From an uncultured Candidatus Melainabacteria bacterium (GTDB lineage Bacteria; Cyanobacteriota; Vampirovibrionia; Gastranaerophilales; Gastranaerophilaceae), in assembly GCA_949902595.1 (NCBI GenBank), contig CATLDC010000006.1, positions 1 to 64,000 of the forward strand: a stretch of DNA of 64,000 nt. The letters run 5' to 3'. A program made the position numbers and the translations under genes. The notes below the pieces were generated by a model. The model did not search any database, had not been told where the DNA came from, and saw only the letters and a program-made list of their open reading frames with translations. This document shows, piece after piece, positions 54,552 through 63,762 of the stretch (positions are counted from its first letter, which is position 1; each line of letters starts with the position of its first letter).

Positions 54552-55970
54552 ATGACAAATACGCAAAAACGCAATGATACCTACGTGAAAGAAGGTATTA
54601 TTGTAAACTCCTATGTCAAAGACCCGCTGCTTTCGCTTGATGAGACCTGTGATACTCTTGTAATTTCAAATACGAAAATTGATTTACCCCAAAAACTTTA
54701 CGAAAAAGAGGAGAAAAACACAAATCCGCTTCTTCCTCTTTGCGCTGCAACTGTCGGGGTGATGGGCTTGCTCGGCGGGTTTACGGCAATGATGAAAAAG
54801 TTTTCTAAAGGCAAACTTGATTCTTCAAAAGAGTATTTGCTTCCCGGGCTTACCAGAAACCACTGCATAAACGACGAAATTCACCAGAGCATTTTTTCCA
54901 TGATTCAGTCTCCTAACCGAAAAACCATTCTTGCCTCAATTGGCGTAATAACGCTCGGCTCAATGGGGTTTATGGGCAAAATCTTTATTGACGGGCTAAA
55001 AGAAGTCTGGGTTAAGAAAAAAGAAGCTGATATCCAGAAAAACTTGCAGGAAAATCTTGTTGAGGTTGAAACCCAGTCATTTTCCGGAAAAATCCAGATA
55101 ATAAGAAGTATGCTATCATCTAAAGCCAAGATTTTCTCATCAGAACTCGCTTTTCAAGGCAAGAAAAAAGAGACAGAAAACAAAAACAACAACCTTCTTT
55201 TGTTTGGCGGACTCACGCTGCTTGCGATTCTCGGGCTCGGGTATTTTTCTGCAAGGAATATCAGAAAGAGCGATGAGTTTATTCGAAACGGGATAAAGAA
55301 CACAAAAACCGGAATCGACAATGTTATAAACGAGTTTAATTCAGGAAAACCGCTTAACAATTTGCAGGGACATAACGGCGAAATCATTTCAGGCAAAGAG
55401 GCGTACAAACTTTTGATTGAGAATATGCTGGAATCGATTTACGCTCGTCCGGAGGATGTTGAAAAAGTTGTAAGAAAGCTGAACCTGCCGGAGGCCGAAA
55501 AGCTTGAATTTATTAAACACCTAAACGATAGCATGAATCAGGCGACAGAAAAAGTCAGTCCGATGATGGGCGGAACCGGCAGAAACAAGATTACGTATTT
55601 TTCGCACGTAAACGACTACCTCTCATTCTTTTACGATTGGCTTATGAACCCTAAAAACCCGCAGTTCAAGAACCTTTTCTTCGGAATCGCAGGGATTTCC
55701 GCTCTGGCTTATGGCGGAAAAGCCGCAGCAGAGGCTGTGAAAGAGGTTCAGGTTAAAAAGTACAACGCTGATATTGAACTCAACCTCCAAAAACGCCTTG
55801 TCTCAACCGAGCTGCGTAATTTTAAGGCTAAAAAAGAGTCTGCTATCGAGCCTCTGTGTGAGGAGTTTATGAAACAAAAGGGTGGAGGCAAATCAAAAGA
55901 TGAGTTGAAAATCATCGCGGACAATATTCTGTTTGAAATCAAAAACGGGCCGCCGTTTGTATACAGCTAG
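54552..55970 (+). CDS. B12-regulated multi-pass membrane protein of unknown function
   Basis: The 472-residue protein has about four hydrophobic segments in two similar halves, each followed by a similar segment: KEVWVKKKEADIQKNLQENL after the second hydrophobic segment and KEVQVKKYNADIELNLQKRL after the last. This repeated signature points to an internal duplication. A LAFQGKKK motif occurs between the halves. A start at 54501 overlapping the previous gene is possible. It lies 22 bases after the Cys-motif gene, so both are under the riboswitch. No family is recognised. Confidence 0.65.
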   Translation: MTNTQKRNDTYVKEGIIVNSYVKDPLLSLDETCDTLVISNTKIDLPQKLYEKEEKNTNPLLPLCAATVGVMGLLGGFTAMMKKFSKGKLDSSKEYLLPGLTRNHCINDEIHQSIFSMIQSPNRKTILASIGVITLGSMGFMGKIFIDGLKEVWVKKKEADIQKNLQENLVEVETQSFSGKIQIIRSMLSSKAKIFSSELAFQGKKKETENKNNNLLLFGGLTLLAILGLGYFSARNIRKSDEFIRNGIKNTKTGIDNVINEFNSGKPLNNLQGHNGEIISGKEAYKLLIENMLESIYARPEDVEKVVRKLNLPEAEKLEFIKHLNDSMNQATEKVSPMMGGTGRNKITYFSHVNDYLSFFYDWLMNPKNPQFKNLFFGIAGISALAYGGKAAAEAVKEVQVKKYNADIELNLQKRLVSTELRNFKAKKESAIEPLCEEFMKQKGGGKSKDELKIIADNILFEIKNGPPFVYS

Positions 55971-55976
55971 CATCGT

Positions 55977-56011
55977 TCCCTCCCTGGATGGGGAGGGTTA
56001 GGGTGGGGTGC
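55977..56011. repeat. REP-like repeat, copy 5
   Basis: TCCCTCCCTGGATGGGGAGGG followed by TTAGGGTGGGGTG, nearly the same as 5879-5913, between convergent genes. Confidence 0.75.
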
Positions 56012-56016
56012 AGTCT

Positions 56017-57441
56017 CTATATTAATACTTCCTTCTCATTTTTATACGTCACATACCCTAAAGGCGCAGCAGGCGGTTTTCTCAAAAACTTTGCTTTTGT
56101 GTAAATCACACCAACCTTTGAAGGCTGTGCTGCTGATGAGTGCTCGCGCGCAAGGTTGCAACACTCAAACAAAACCTCATCATCCGGCTCGTTTTCGTTT
56201 ACCCTCAATAAGACGTGAGAGCCTGCACACAACCTTGTGTGGAACCAGTAATCCTCATCACGCGCAAGCTTTGATACGATAAAATCATTCTGCTTGTTGT
56301 TGCGCCCGATATAAACATCAAAACCTTTTATTTCAAGCTTGAGAATCTCTGATTTTTCCTGCTTCTTAGGCTTAATGTTGTCCACACCGAGCTCTGACTT
56401 GATTTCCTCAAGCTCCGCGATTGAGTTTGAAGATTCAATGCTGTACAATACGTTTTCCAGATACTCGCGCTCAATATTTAGCCCGCTCAATATCTCAACA
56501 GACTTCTCTTTTGTTGTCTTTGATTTTGTGTAAAGCTTGTAATACCGCTGCGCGTTCTCATTAAGGCTCTTTGTTTCATCAAGCTCTATTGTAATGTTCT
56601 GATTGTTGATGTAGTCAAAAACTTCTATCTCTTTTGCGTAATCACATTTCTGATAAAGATTCGCTGTCAGAAGCTCGCCATAAAGCTTGTACTTTTCAGT
56701 ATTATCCCTCTTTTTAAGGAGCGCAGAAATCTTATCAATCGAGTTCTTAACTTTTTTGAGCTTTGGCTGAACAACAGCTTGAAGCTTTGACTTCTCACCC
56801 TTTACATTAACCCCGTCCTGAATCCTTGAATAATAATCATCAAGCATTTTGTTAATTGAAACAGGCTCGCTGTAATTCTTTTGAAGCTCCTGATACAAAG
56901 GTTTTTCAATCTTGTCTCTATCATTGACTACCGGAGGGTAAATATACTTTAAGCCGCCCTGCAATTCTCTGTATCGGCTTTTTTCAGGCCCGACATTGTG
57001 CGCGCAGCCGATAATAACAGAGCTTTCTCTGTCATAAAGAATGACATTGGAGTGTTTTCCCATAAGCTCAATTGCGAGGCACAAAGAGCGGCTTTGAGAG
57101 AACTCGTCCATAATCTCAAAATGCAGCTCAAGAATCCTTTCGTTTTCCACAACAAGCGCGTCAGATATCCGGCAGCCTTCGAGATATTTTCTTAGAAGCA
57201 TGCAAAACATTGGCGGCTGCTTCGGTGTTTTTAGGGCTCTGAGGTCGGTTTCCATAAACGCAATGTGGTACATTTGCGGGTTAATGTTTATGTAAAATTT
57301 TCTGCTCTCGCCGTTGTTTCTTAAAGAGAACACAAAATCGCGCCTCGTTGGCTGCTGAATTTTTTGCAGACGGGCACCAATAAGAAAATCAAGGTTTTCA
57401 TCCAAAAAGGCTTTGAGGGTCAGAAAATCAATATTAATCAT
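56017..57441 (-). CDS. rqcH: NFACT-family ribosome quality-control protein RqcH
   Basis: The 474-residue protein starts with the NFACT-N domain (FLTLKAFLDENLDFLIGARL…PPMFCMLLRKYLEGCRI), has coiled coils in the middle and the NFACT-R domain at the end (DFIVSKLARDEDYWFHTRLCAGSHVLLR). In Bacillus this protein recruits Ala-tRNA to stalled large subunits to add alanine tails. It is shorter than the usual 560-570 residues, mainly in the middle. The old name fibronectin-binding protein is misleading. Confidence 0.88.
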   Translation of the reverse strand: MINIDFLTLKAFLDENLDFLIGARLQKIQQPTRRDFVFSLRNNGESRKFYININPQMYHIAFMETDLRALKTPKQPPMFCMLLRKYLEGCRISDALVVENERILELHFEIMDEFSQSRSLCLAIELMGKHSNVILYDRESSVIIGCAHNVGPEKSRYRELQGGLKYIYPPVVNDRDKIEKPLYQELQKNYSEPVSINKMLDDYYSRIQDGVNVKGEKSKLQAVVQPKLKKVKNSIDKISALLKKRDNTEKYKLYGELLTANLYQKCDYAKEIEVFDYINNQNITIELDETKSLNENAQRYYKLYTKSKTTKEKSVEILSGLNIEREYLENVLYSIESSNSIAELEEIKSELGVDNIKPKKQEKSEILKLEIKGFDVYIGRNNKQNDFIVSKLARDEDYWFHTRLCAGSHVLLRVNENEPDDEVLFECCNLAREHSSAAQPSKVGVIYTKAKFLRKPPAAPLGYVTYKNEKEVLI

Positions 57442-57701
57442 TATCTTCCCCGATACATCTGTCTGTTGTAGTTGTACTGGTTGATAGAGTTGTTGTAGGT
57501 GGAATAATCAACGCGGTTTCTGGTTGAATAATTTGATTGCATCTGCCAGTAAGGCATTGGTTTGCTGTTTACCTGTCTGTTGTAATTGTTCCGGTAAGAC
57601 TGCGCCTGCATTGTTCTGTACGCTGCTGCGTTAATTGAGCCGGCGTAAACAGCGTTTGTAAGTGCTAGGATTGTAAAAATTATTATTGCCCGTTTGTTCA
57701 T
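57441..57701 (-). CDS. Small secreted Tyr/Asn/Arg-rich protein
   Basis: The 86-residue protein has a signal peptide (MNKRAIIIFTILALTNAVYA, about 20 residues). The mature chain of about 66 residues is very rich in Tyr, Asn, Gln and Arg (YSTYNNSINQYNYNRQMYRGR). Low complexity suggests a disordered, adhesive or matrix-like protein. It shares one base with the rqcH start, an odd partner. A terminator precedes it upstream. Family unknown. Confidence 0.65.
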   Translation of the reverse strand: MNKRAIIIFTILALTNAVYAGSINAAAYRTMQAQSYRNNYNRQVNSKPMPYWQMQSNYSTRNRVDYSTYNNSINQYNYNRQMYRGR

Positions 57702-57715
57702 AACTACATTATAAT

Positions 57716-57747
57716 AAAAAATCCGGTAATGTCATACCGGATTTTTT
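57716..57747. terminator. Bidirectional terminator
   Basis: AAAAAATCCGGTA, loop ATGTCA, TACCGGATTTTTT. On the minus strand it ends the membrane-protein gene at 57768. Confidence 0.88.
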
Positions 57748-57767
57748 AGGCTTAGTTTTATATTTAA

Positions 57768-58487
57768 TTATGCTTCAACTGATTTTGCAGTAATAAGCGC
57801 GTTTACAAATGCCACATAAGTGCTAAGAGCCGCAGCTATTAGTGTTGCAATAACCATTCCGATAAAATTTCTTCCGAATAGAGTAAGTACAATGCCGGTG
57901 ATTATAGCAACAGCAAAATTTACACCAAAGAATGTCCAGAAACTTTTCCAGTAGTGAGAAGTGTTCTTTTTGATAAGTTCAGCAGCTTTTTTGAACTGCA
58001 AGAATGATGTAAATGCTTCTGTAGTTGCAAATATCCAGTTCAGTGCAAGTGTGTAATATGCAAGGATTAAAATCGGTATAAGTAAAACAAGTGCTCCGAT
58101 TACAACAAGTATTTTAGCCTTTAGTATGCTGGCAACAAAACTAATAACAAGTGCTAGAATAGCGATTGCAAGCCCGAATGTAAGGCTTAGTATAAGAGTT
58201 GCAATTGCGAATTTAAAGCCGAGGATAAAATTGTTTTTGAAGTTGAACATTGGCAAAACAAAGTTTTCTTTTTGTTCAATCAGAGCTTTGATGCAGGATA
58301 CAACATATCCTACAGGAATCAGCATAATAATAAGTCCTACAAGCGTTAACATAGGCATTGTGAGCGATTTCTCATTAAGAGCCGCAAGGTTTGAAAAAAT
58401 TGTTCCAAAGAATGCAAGAACAAAATAAGTCAATGCTTTCTGGTTAAACTTGTTGTCGTTGAACATGTAATCAAAAGCTTCTTTCAT
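57768..58487 (-). CDS. Multi-pass membrane protein, possibly DUF4013-like
   Basis: The 239-residue protein has about six membrane helices separated by short loops, an N-terminal amphipathic stretch (MKEAFDYMFNDNKFNQKAL) and FKKAAELIKKNTSHYWKSFW in the middle. The layout resembles DUF4013 proteins but the match is weak. GGAG precedes the ATG and terminators lie on both sides, so it is transcribed alone. Function unknown. Confidence 0.65.
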   Translation of the reverse strand: MKEAFDYMFNDNKFNQKALTYFVLAFFGTIFSNLAALNEKSLTMPMLTLVGLIIMLIPVGYVVSCIKALIEQKENFVLPMFNFKNNFILGFKFAIATLILSLTFGLAIAILALVISFVASILKAKILVVIGALVLLIPILILAYYTLALNWIFATTEAFTSFLQFKKAAELIKKNTSHYWKSFWTFFGVNFAVAIITGIVLTLFGRNFIGMVIATLIAAALSTYVAFVNALITAKSVEA

Positions 58488-58525
58488 ATAAATCTCCTTT
58501 TCTTATTCCAAACTAATTGTACCAT

Positions 58526-58557
58526 AAAAAAACTCTCCAAATAGGAGAGTTTTTTGT
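58526..58557 (-). terminator. Terminator after valS
   Basis: AAAAAACTCTCC, loop AAAT, AGGAGAGTTTTTT. Symmetric, lying just downstream of the valS stop on the minus strand. Confidence 0.88.
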
Positions 58558-58560
58558 TGT

Positions 58561-61212
58561 TTATTTTAAAGATTCAATAAGCTCTTTTATTACATCCTCC
58601 TGCGCAGTAATCTCTGCAATGCGCGCATTCGTTTGCTCAACAAGCTCTTTTGGCGCATTTGCAACGAACTTTTCGTTCTTCATTCTGCTTGAAAGCGAAT
58701 TTTTTTCGTTCGTAAGCTTTTCTAATTTCTTTTCCTGACGCTTGATTTCTGATTCCAAATCAATCAAATCAGCAAGCGGAACAATCAATTTAGAAGTTGA
58801 AACAACCGCTGTTGCAGACCTTGGAGGAATAGGTTCATTTACCCCTGCATAACTAATGTTGTTAACTTTTGCAAGCCTGTGGATGTATGATTCAATAGCC
58901 TTGAAGATTTCTTTTTCTCTGCCTTCTGAGCGGATTTCAACATCTACGGTTGCAGAAGTCGGGATGTTGAAACTCTGTCTAACGTTTCTCAAAGATGTGA
59001 TTGTGTCAAATACAAGCTTCATTTCTTCTGCTTCGTTTTCATAACGCAACTCATCTTTGTATACAGGAAATTCAGATACTATAATTGCACTTTCCTGCTT
59101 TTGACCCGGAATCAATTGCCATACGCTTTCTGTAATGTGCGGCATAATCGGGTGAAGCATTCTTAGAGACATGTCTAACACGTATCTCAATACACGCTGG
59201 GTGTTAGCCTTGAGTTCGGAATCTTGAAGCTGAATCTTTGCAATTTCTACATACCAGTCGCAGTACTCGCTGCGGAAGAAATCGTATAATGTGTGCGCAA
59301 TTTCGCCGATTCTGTATTCCTTCATGTTTTCGTTAACAGTTTTTGCTGTTTCATTTAACTGGTTCAAAATCCACTTGTCAACAAGAGTTAACTTAGATTT
59401 GTCAATCGGCTTGTCGTCAACCCCTTCAAGGTTCATGAGTACAAATCTTGAAGCGTTCCAGAGCTTGTTGGCAAAATTTCTTCCGTACTCAAATCTCTCG
59501 TCAGAAATCTTGATGTCCTGACCGCCATAAGTGCATAAAGAAGTCATTGTAAACCTCAAAGCGTCACAACCGTATTTGTCAATGATTTCAACAGGGTCAA
59601 TTGTGTTGCCTTTAGATTTTGACATCTTTTGACCTTTTTCGTCACGGATAAGCCCGTGGATGTAGACGGTTGAGAACGGAGCTTTGCCGGTAAATTCAAG
59701 CCCCATTGTAATCATTCTTGCAACCCAGAAGAATATAATGTCAAACCCTGTTACAAGAGTGGTTGTCGGGTAGAACTTTTTGAAATCGTCTGTTTCTGAG
59801 TTCGGGAATCCCATTGTTGAGAACGGCCACAGACCTGATGAGAACCAGGTGTCAAGACAGTCTGTTTCCTGTACGTAGTTTTCAGGATCCGGATTCTCTT
59901 TTGCAACAACCATTTTACCTGTTACCTTGTGGTAATAAGCTGGTATCTGATGTCCCCACCAGATTTGACGCGAAATACACCAGTCACGGATGTTTTCCAT
60001 CCAGCCAAGGTAGTTCTTTTCCCAGCGCTCCGGTATGAATTTGATTCTGCCGTCTTTTACTGCTGCGATAGCCTCTTTTGCAAGCGGCTCCATTTTTACA
60101 AACCACTGCTCTGAAAGAAGCGGCTCGATTGTTGTGTTACAACGCTGACACTTACCTACGTTGTGCTCGTGGTCTTTAACACGGAGCAGGAAGTTGTTGT
60201 AGCTTAGCATGTCAACAACCTTTTTACGCGCTTCGTATCTGTCCAAGCCCTGATAATCAGGCGGAACTTCTGCGCAAGCCTTCATCTTGCCTTCTTCGTC
60301 AATAATCCAAATCGGGTTAAGGTTGTGGCGCTTTCCTACTTCGTAATCGTTAGGATCGTGTGCCGGGGTGATTTTTACAGCACCTGTTCCGAAAGTCTTG
60401 TCTACGTATTCGTCTGCAATAATCGGAATCTGGCGTCCGCTTAGCGGAATCATAACAGTTTTGCCGATAAGTTCAGAATATTTTTTATCAGAAGGGTGTA
60501 CTGCGATAGCAACGTCTCCAAAAATTGTTTCAGGACGTGTGGTTGCAACAATAATTGCGCCTGATTCACCAACAAGCGGGTAAGAGATTTCCCACAAATG
60601 TCCCTGTTCTGTTTCGTATTCTGTCTCAATATCAGAGATAGCTGACTGGCAGCGCGGGCACCAGTTTACGATGTAAGCACCCTTATAGATTAAACCTTTA
60701 TTATATAGAGTAACAAAAACTTCTTTAACAGCTTCAGAGCAGCCTTCATCAAAAGTAAATCTTTCTCTTGAGCGGTCAAAGGATGCACCGAGGCGTTTCA
60801 TCTGGTCTAAGATAGCGCCTTTATGCTGGTTAGTCCATTCCCATGTTTTTTCGAGGAATTTTTCTCTGCCCAGATCGTGGCGTGTGAGACCTTCTTTCAT
60901 TAATTTCTTTTCAACAACGTTTTGTGTTGCAAGTCCTGCGTGGTCTGTACCCGGTATCCAGAGTGCTTCGTAGCCGCTCATTCTGTGATAGCGGGTAAGT
61001 ATATCTTGCAAAGTTTCGTCAAGCGCATGTCCCATGTGGAGAACGCCTGTGACGTTTGGAGGCGGAATTACGATTGTGAAAGGCGGTTTGTTAGAATGTG
61101 CATCAGCCTTGAAATAGCCGCCGTCTTCCCAGAATTTATACATTTTTTCTTCTGTTGATTTTGCATCGTAAACAGTAGGTAAATCTTCTATTTTAATTTT
61201 AGTTTCTGCCAT
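58561..61212 (-). CDS. valS: Valine-tRNA ligase
   Basis: The 883-residue class-I synthetase has PPPNVTGVLHMGHAL (HIGH motif), the editing domain (TTRPETIFGDVAIAVHP), zinc ligands (NWCPRCQSAISD and GKCQRCNTTIE), KMSKSKGN and a C-terminal coiled coil (LESEIKRQEKKLEKLTNEK). The ATG has GAGGGG upstream. It is a single gene flanked by a terminator and the divergent XRE gene. Confidence 0.97.
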   Translation of the reverse strand: MAETKIKIEDLPTVYDAKSTEEKMYKFWEDGGYFKADAHSNKPPFTIVIPPPNVTGVLHMGHALDETLQDILTRYHRMSGYEALWIPGTDHAGLATQNVVEKKLMKEGLTRHDLGREKFLEKTWEWTNQHKGAILDQMKRLGASFDRSRERFTFDEGCSEAVKEVFVTLYNKGLIYKGAYIVNWCPRCQSAISDIETEYETEQGHLWEISYPLVGESGAIIVATTRPETIFGDVAIAVHPSDKKYSELIGKTVMIPLSGRQIPIIADEYVDKTFGTGAVKITPAHDPNDYEVGKRHNLNPIWIIDEEGKMKACAEVPPDYQGLDRYEARKKVVDMLSYNNFLLRVKDHEHNVGKCQRCNTTIEPLLSEQWFVKMEPLAKEAIAAVKDGRIKFIPERWEKNYLGWMENIRDWCISRQIWWGHQIPAYYHKVTGKMVVAKENPDPENYVQETDCLDTWFSSGLWPFSTMGFPNSETDDFKKFYPTTTLVTGFDIIFFWVARMITMGLEFTGKAPFSTVYIHGLIRDEKGQKMSKSKGNTIDPVEIIDKYGCDALRFTMTSLCTYGGQDIKISDERFEYGRNFANKLWNASRFVLMNLEGVDDKPIDKSKLTLVDKWILNQLNETAKTVNENMKEYRIGEIAHTLYDFFRSEYCDWYVEIAKIQLQDSELKANTQRVLRYVLDMSLRMLHPIMPHITESVWQLIPGQKQESAIIVSEFPVYKDELRYENEAEEMKLVFDTITSLRNVRQSFNIPTSATVDVEIRSEGREKEIFKAIESYIHRLAKVNNISYAGVNEPIPPRSATAVVSTSKLIVPLADLIDLESEIKRQEKKLEKLTNEKNSLSSRMKNEKFVANAPKELVEQTNARIAEITAQEDVIKELIESLK

Positions 61213-61398
61213 AATTGTCCCCTCGTTTATTTTTTGTTAATAAAACAATAACACAAACCTATAAAGGCGTAAAGAAAAGCCCGATACTCAGAAATGTAAT
61301 CACATGCAACACTTTAGCCCGAAATCTACCGTTTCCAGTGTTATTTAAATTAAAGTATACGGTTAAAATTTATGAAAAAGTGTTGAGGACGATTAGTT

Positions 61399-61749
61399 AT
61401 GTTTATAGATGATAAAAATATTATAGGCTTAAAGGTTAAGCATTACAGAAAGCTTAGAAAATTGACACAGGCTGAACTTGCTGAAAAGGCTAACATTAGT
61501 GAAAAGCATTTGAGCAAAATTGAAACTGGTGTGCATTATCCTTCTCTTGCAATCTTTTTCAACATTTGTGAAATTCTGGAAATTCCTCTGGACGAATTTT
61601 GTATAAAACTACCCCAAGGTGAAGAAAATACTGCCAGAGCTGAGTTAATAAAGAATATTCTGGCTTTGAATAAAGCAGAGACAGAGTTTGTTTCTGAAAT
61701 AGTAAAACTAGCGCTTAACAAGTACAAAATAAATCATAAGCAGAAGTGA
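61399..61749 (+). CDS. XRE-family transcriptional regulator
   Basis: The 116-residue protein has a helix-turn-helix (LKVKHYRKLRKLTQAELAEK, then SEKHLSKIETGVHYPS) at residues 11-50 and a helical C-terminal part likely for dimerisation. GAGGA precedes the ATG. It stands 186 bases from the divergent valS. The intervening region has no coding frame and probably holds both promoters. Targets unknown; it is the only small repressor-like gene in the window apart from the antitoxin. Confidence 0.85.
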   Translation: MFIDDKNIIGLKVKHYRKLRKLTQAELAEKANISEKHLSKIETGVHYPSLAIFFNICEILEIPLDEFCIKLPQGEENTARAELIKNILALNKAETEFVSEIVKLALNKYKINHKQK

Positions 61750-61779
61750 CTTTTTTAGAAGAATTGTTATAATAATTCT

Positions 61780-62271
61780 ATGAGAAAAATTTTACTACTA
61801 TTAATAATGCTTGTTATGCCTCTGGTTTGCGCCGAGGACTTTACCTTATCAGCAGGTGTATCTGTAAACGATGTGCCAAAGGCATTTTTCGGAAGCTGGC
61901 GCGTCACTGCAAAGATAGAGGACTCAAACAGCTACGGCACATTCAAGCCAACAAGTTGTGATATGTGGAACCTTACGCGCGTCGGAGACAAGATTACTCT
62001 TACAAACCCTTTTAGCGGAGCGAGTGCAGATATTTCCCTAAAGTCAGTAGAGGGGAATCTTATAGTTTTTTCTAAAAAAGCGCCTTATGATAATAAGGTA
62101 TTGACAGATATTGTGACAATAAGGCTTTCAGACAACGAGTTTACTGGTATTAATGCCCTGAATCTCGAGTCGTTTTCGCTAATTGATAATCATCTTATGA
62201 AATCCGAGCATGCCAAATACAGGATTAAGGGTGAGAAGATTTCTGGAGAAAGCGTTCTGAATGGTCGGTAG
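61780..62271 (+). CDS. Secreted protein of unknown function
   Basis: The 163-residue protein has a signal peptide (MRKILLLLIMLVMPLVCAED, cleavage near residue 18, with a Cys that could be a lipobox). The mature part is beta-rich with FFGSWRVTAKIEDSN and regularly alternating residues, resembling a small beta-barrel or lipocalin-like fold. A Cys occurs in KPTSCDMW. Lies 30 bases after the XRE gene, perhaps in the same transcript. Family not recognised. Confidence 0.65.
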   Translation: MRKILLLLIMLVMPLVCAEDFTLSAGVSVNDVPKAFFGSWRVTAKIEDSNSYGTFKPTSCDMWNLTRVGDKITLTNPFSGASADISLKSVEGNLIVFSKKAPYDNKVLTDIVTIRLSDNEFTGINALNLESFSLIDNHLMKSEHAKYRIKGEKISGESVLNGR

Positions 62272-62285
62272 CCAGCTTTACCCCC

Positions 62286-62314
62286 TTTACATTTGCTGCG
62301 AAAAATAGTAAAAT
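62286..62314 (+). promoter_or_regulatory. Promoter of the symporter gene
   Basis: TTTACA (62286-62291), 17 bases, TAAAAT (62309-62314), 35 bases before the ATG. Confidence 0.7.
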
Positions 62315-62349
62315 AGACTAGTTATAAAGGTATATGAGAGGATTTATAC

Positions 62350-63675
62350 ATGAAATTATATATGCAAGTGTTGATTGCACTTGGCCTTGGCCTTAAAAGA
62401 AACTGGCATATCTTTGCCGGACTTATTCTCGGTGTGATTGTAGGTATCTGGCTCAATAAAGAGCCAAGTCCTATTATTATGACGACACTGACCTTTGTCG
62501 GGCAGGTATTCATAAGGCTTATTCAAATGGTGGTTATACCTCTTGTTATTTCTGCTATTGTAATCGGTATCACAAGTGTCGGGGATGGAAAACAGATTGG
62601 CAAACTCGGCTCAAGGATGATTTTTTACTACGGTATTATTACCGTAATCGCAGTTACAATCGGTGCAGCTCTTGCGCTGATTATGAAACCTGGTCTCGGT
62701 GCTGCGCATTATATAAATTCTGACATAGCTGCAGGTATTCAGGCACAGGTTGCAGCGACTATTGAGGCTCAAAAGGGCAATCTTCTAAACATTATTCTCG
62801 GGTTTATACCAAAGAATCCACTTGCATCAATTGCAAGCGGGGATATGGTTCCGATTATCGTGTTTGCTGTAATTTTCTCTATCGCGCTTTCTAAAGTGGG
62901 TGATATTAACAGACCGTTTGTCGGGTTCTTTGAATCAATATTTGCAGCTACAATGAAAATCACTGACTGGATTATGTGCTTTGCAGCTCCCGGTGTGTTC
63001 GCGCTCACTGCGGTAGCTGTTTCATCTTTCGGGCTTGATATTTTTGCAAGTATTTCAAAATATCTTGGCGTACTCGCAATCGGGTTTGCAATCCAGTTCT
63101 TTATTGTATATCCTGTGTTCTTGAAAATATTTTCAAAAGTGCCTGTGCTTATGCTTTACGCAGCAATGGCAGAGGCTATGATGGTTGCATTTGGGACTGC
63201 AAGTTCTTCTGCAACACTGCCCCTTACCATTGCATGCTGTGAAAAGCGCGGGATTTCGCACAAGGTTTCAAGCTTCGTGCTTCCTTTGGGTGCAACATTG
63301 AACATGGACGGTACTGCAATGCTTCAAACAATTGCTGTAATCTTTCTGACTCAGGCTTACGGCGTTGCGTTGACTCCGTTCCTTGTAATCCAGATTGCGC
63401 TTCTTGCAATTGTAGCGTCTTCTACATGCGCAGGTATTCCGGGTGCAGGTTTGATCACGATTGCGCTTGTACTTAACGGCATGGGATTGAGCCCTGAACA
63501 GCTGGTTGCAGGGTTTGCATTCCTGTTTACAATCGAAAGAATTACTGATATGATGAGAACTCTTCTTAACGTTACATCTGACGCAGTGGTTGCTGCTGCA
63601 ATTGCGGATAACGAAAACGAGATTAATTACGATTTGCTGAATAATCCGGAAGAGTACGGTGATATTATATCTTAG
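62350..63675 (+). CDS. Dicarboxylate/amino-acid:cation symporter (DAACS family)
   Basis: The 441-residue protein has the fold of GltP/DctA: eight membrane helices, hairpin motif GTASSSATLPLTIAC, LPLGATLNMDGTAM for cation binding and CAGIPGAGLITIALVLNGMG near the end. It takes up glutamate, aspartate or dicarboxylates with Na+ or H+; the specific substrate cannot be read. AGAGGA precedes the ATG. A strong terminator follows. Confidence 0.92.
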   Translation: MKLYMQVLIALGLGLKRNWHIFAGLILGVIVGIWLNKEPSPIIMTTLTFVGQVFIRLIQMVVIPLVISAIVIGITSVGDGKQIGKLGSRMIFYYGIITVIAVTIGAALALIMKPGLGAAHYINSDIAAGIQAQVAATIEAQKGNLLNIILGFIPKNPLASIASGDMVPIIVFAVIFSIALSKVGDINRPFVGFFESIFAATMKITDWIMCFAAPGVFALTAVAVSSFGLDIFASISKYLGVLAIGFAIQFFIVYPVFLKIFSKVPVLMLYAAMAEAMMVAFGTASSSATLPLTIACCEKRGISHKVSSFVLPLGATLNMDGTAMLQTIAVIFLTQAYGVALTPFLVIQIALLAIVASSTCAGIPGAGLITIALVLNGMGLSPEQLVAGFAFLFTIERITDMMRTLLNVTSDAVVAAAIADNENEINYDLLNNPEEYGDIIS

Positions 63676-63692
63676 TTAAGGTTTTGTAAAGA

Positions 63693-63725
63693 AACGGCGG
63701 GTCGGTTATACCGACCCGCCGTTTT
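63693..63725 (+). terminator. Terminator after the symporter gene
   Basis: AACGGCGGGTCGG, loop TTATA, CCGACCCGCCGTT, then T-run; a very stable stem. Confidence 0.93.
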
Positions 63726-63762
63726 TGTTCTATAATGAAAAAAGGAATTAAGGAGGAGACAA

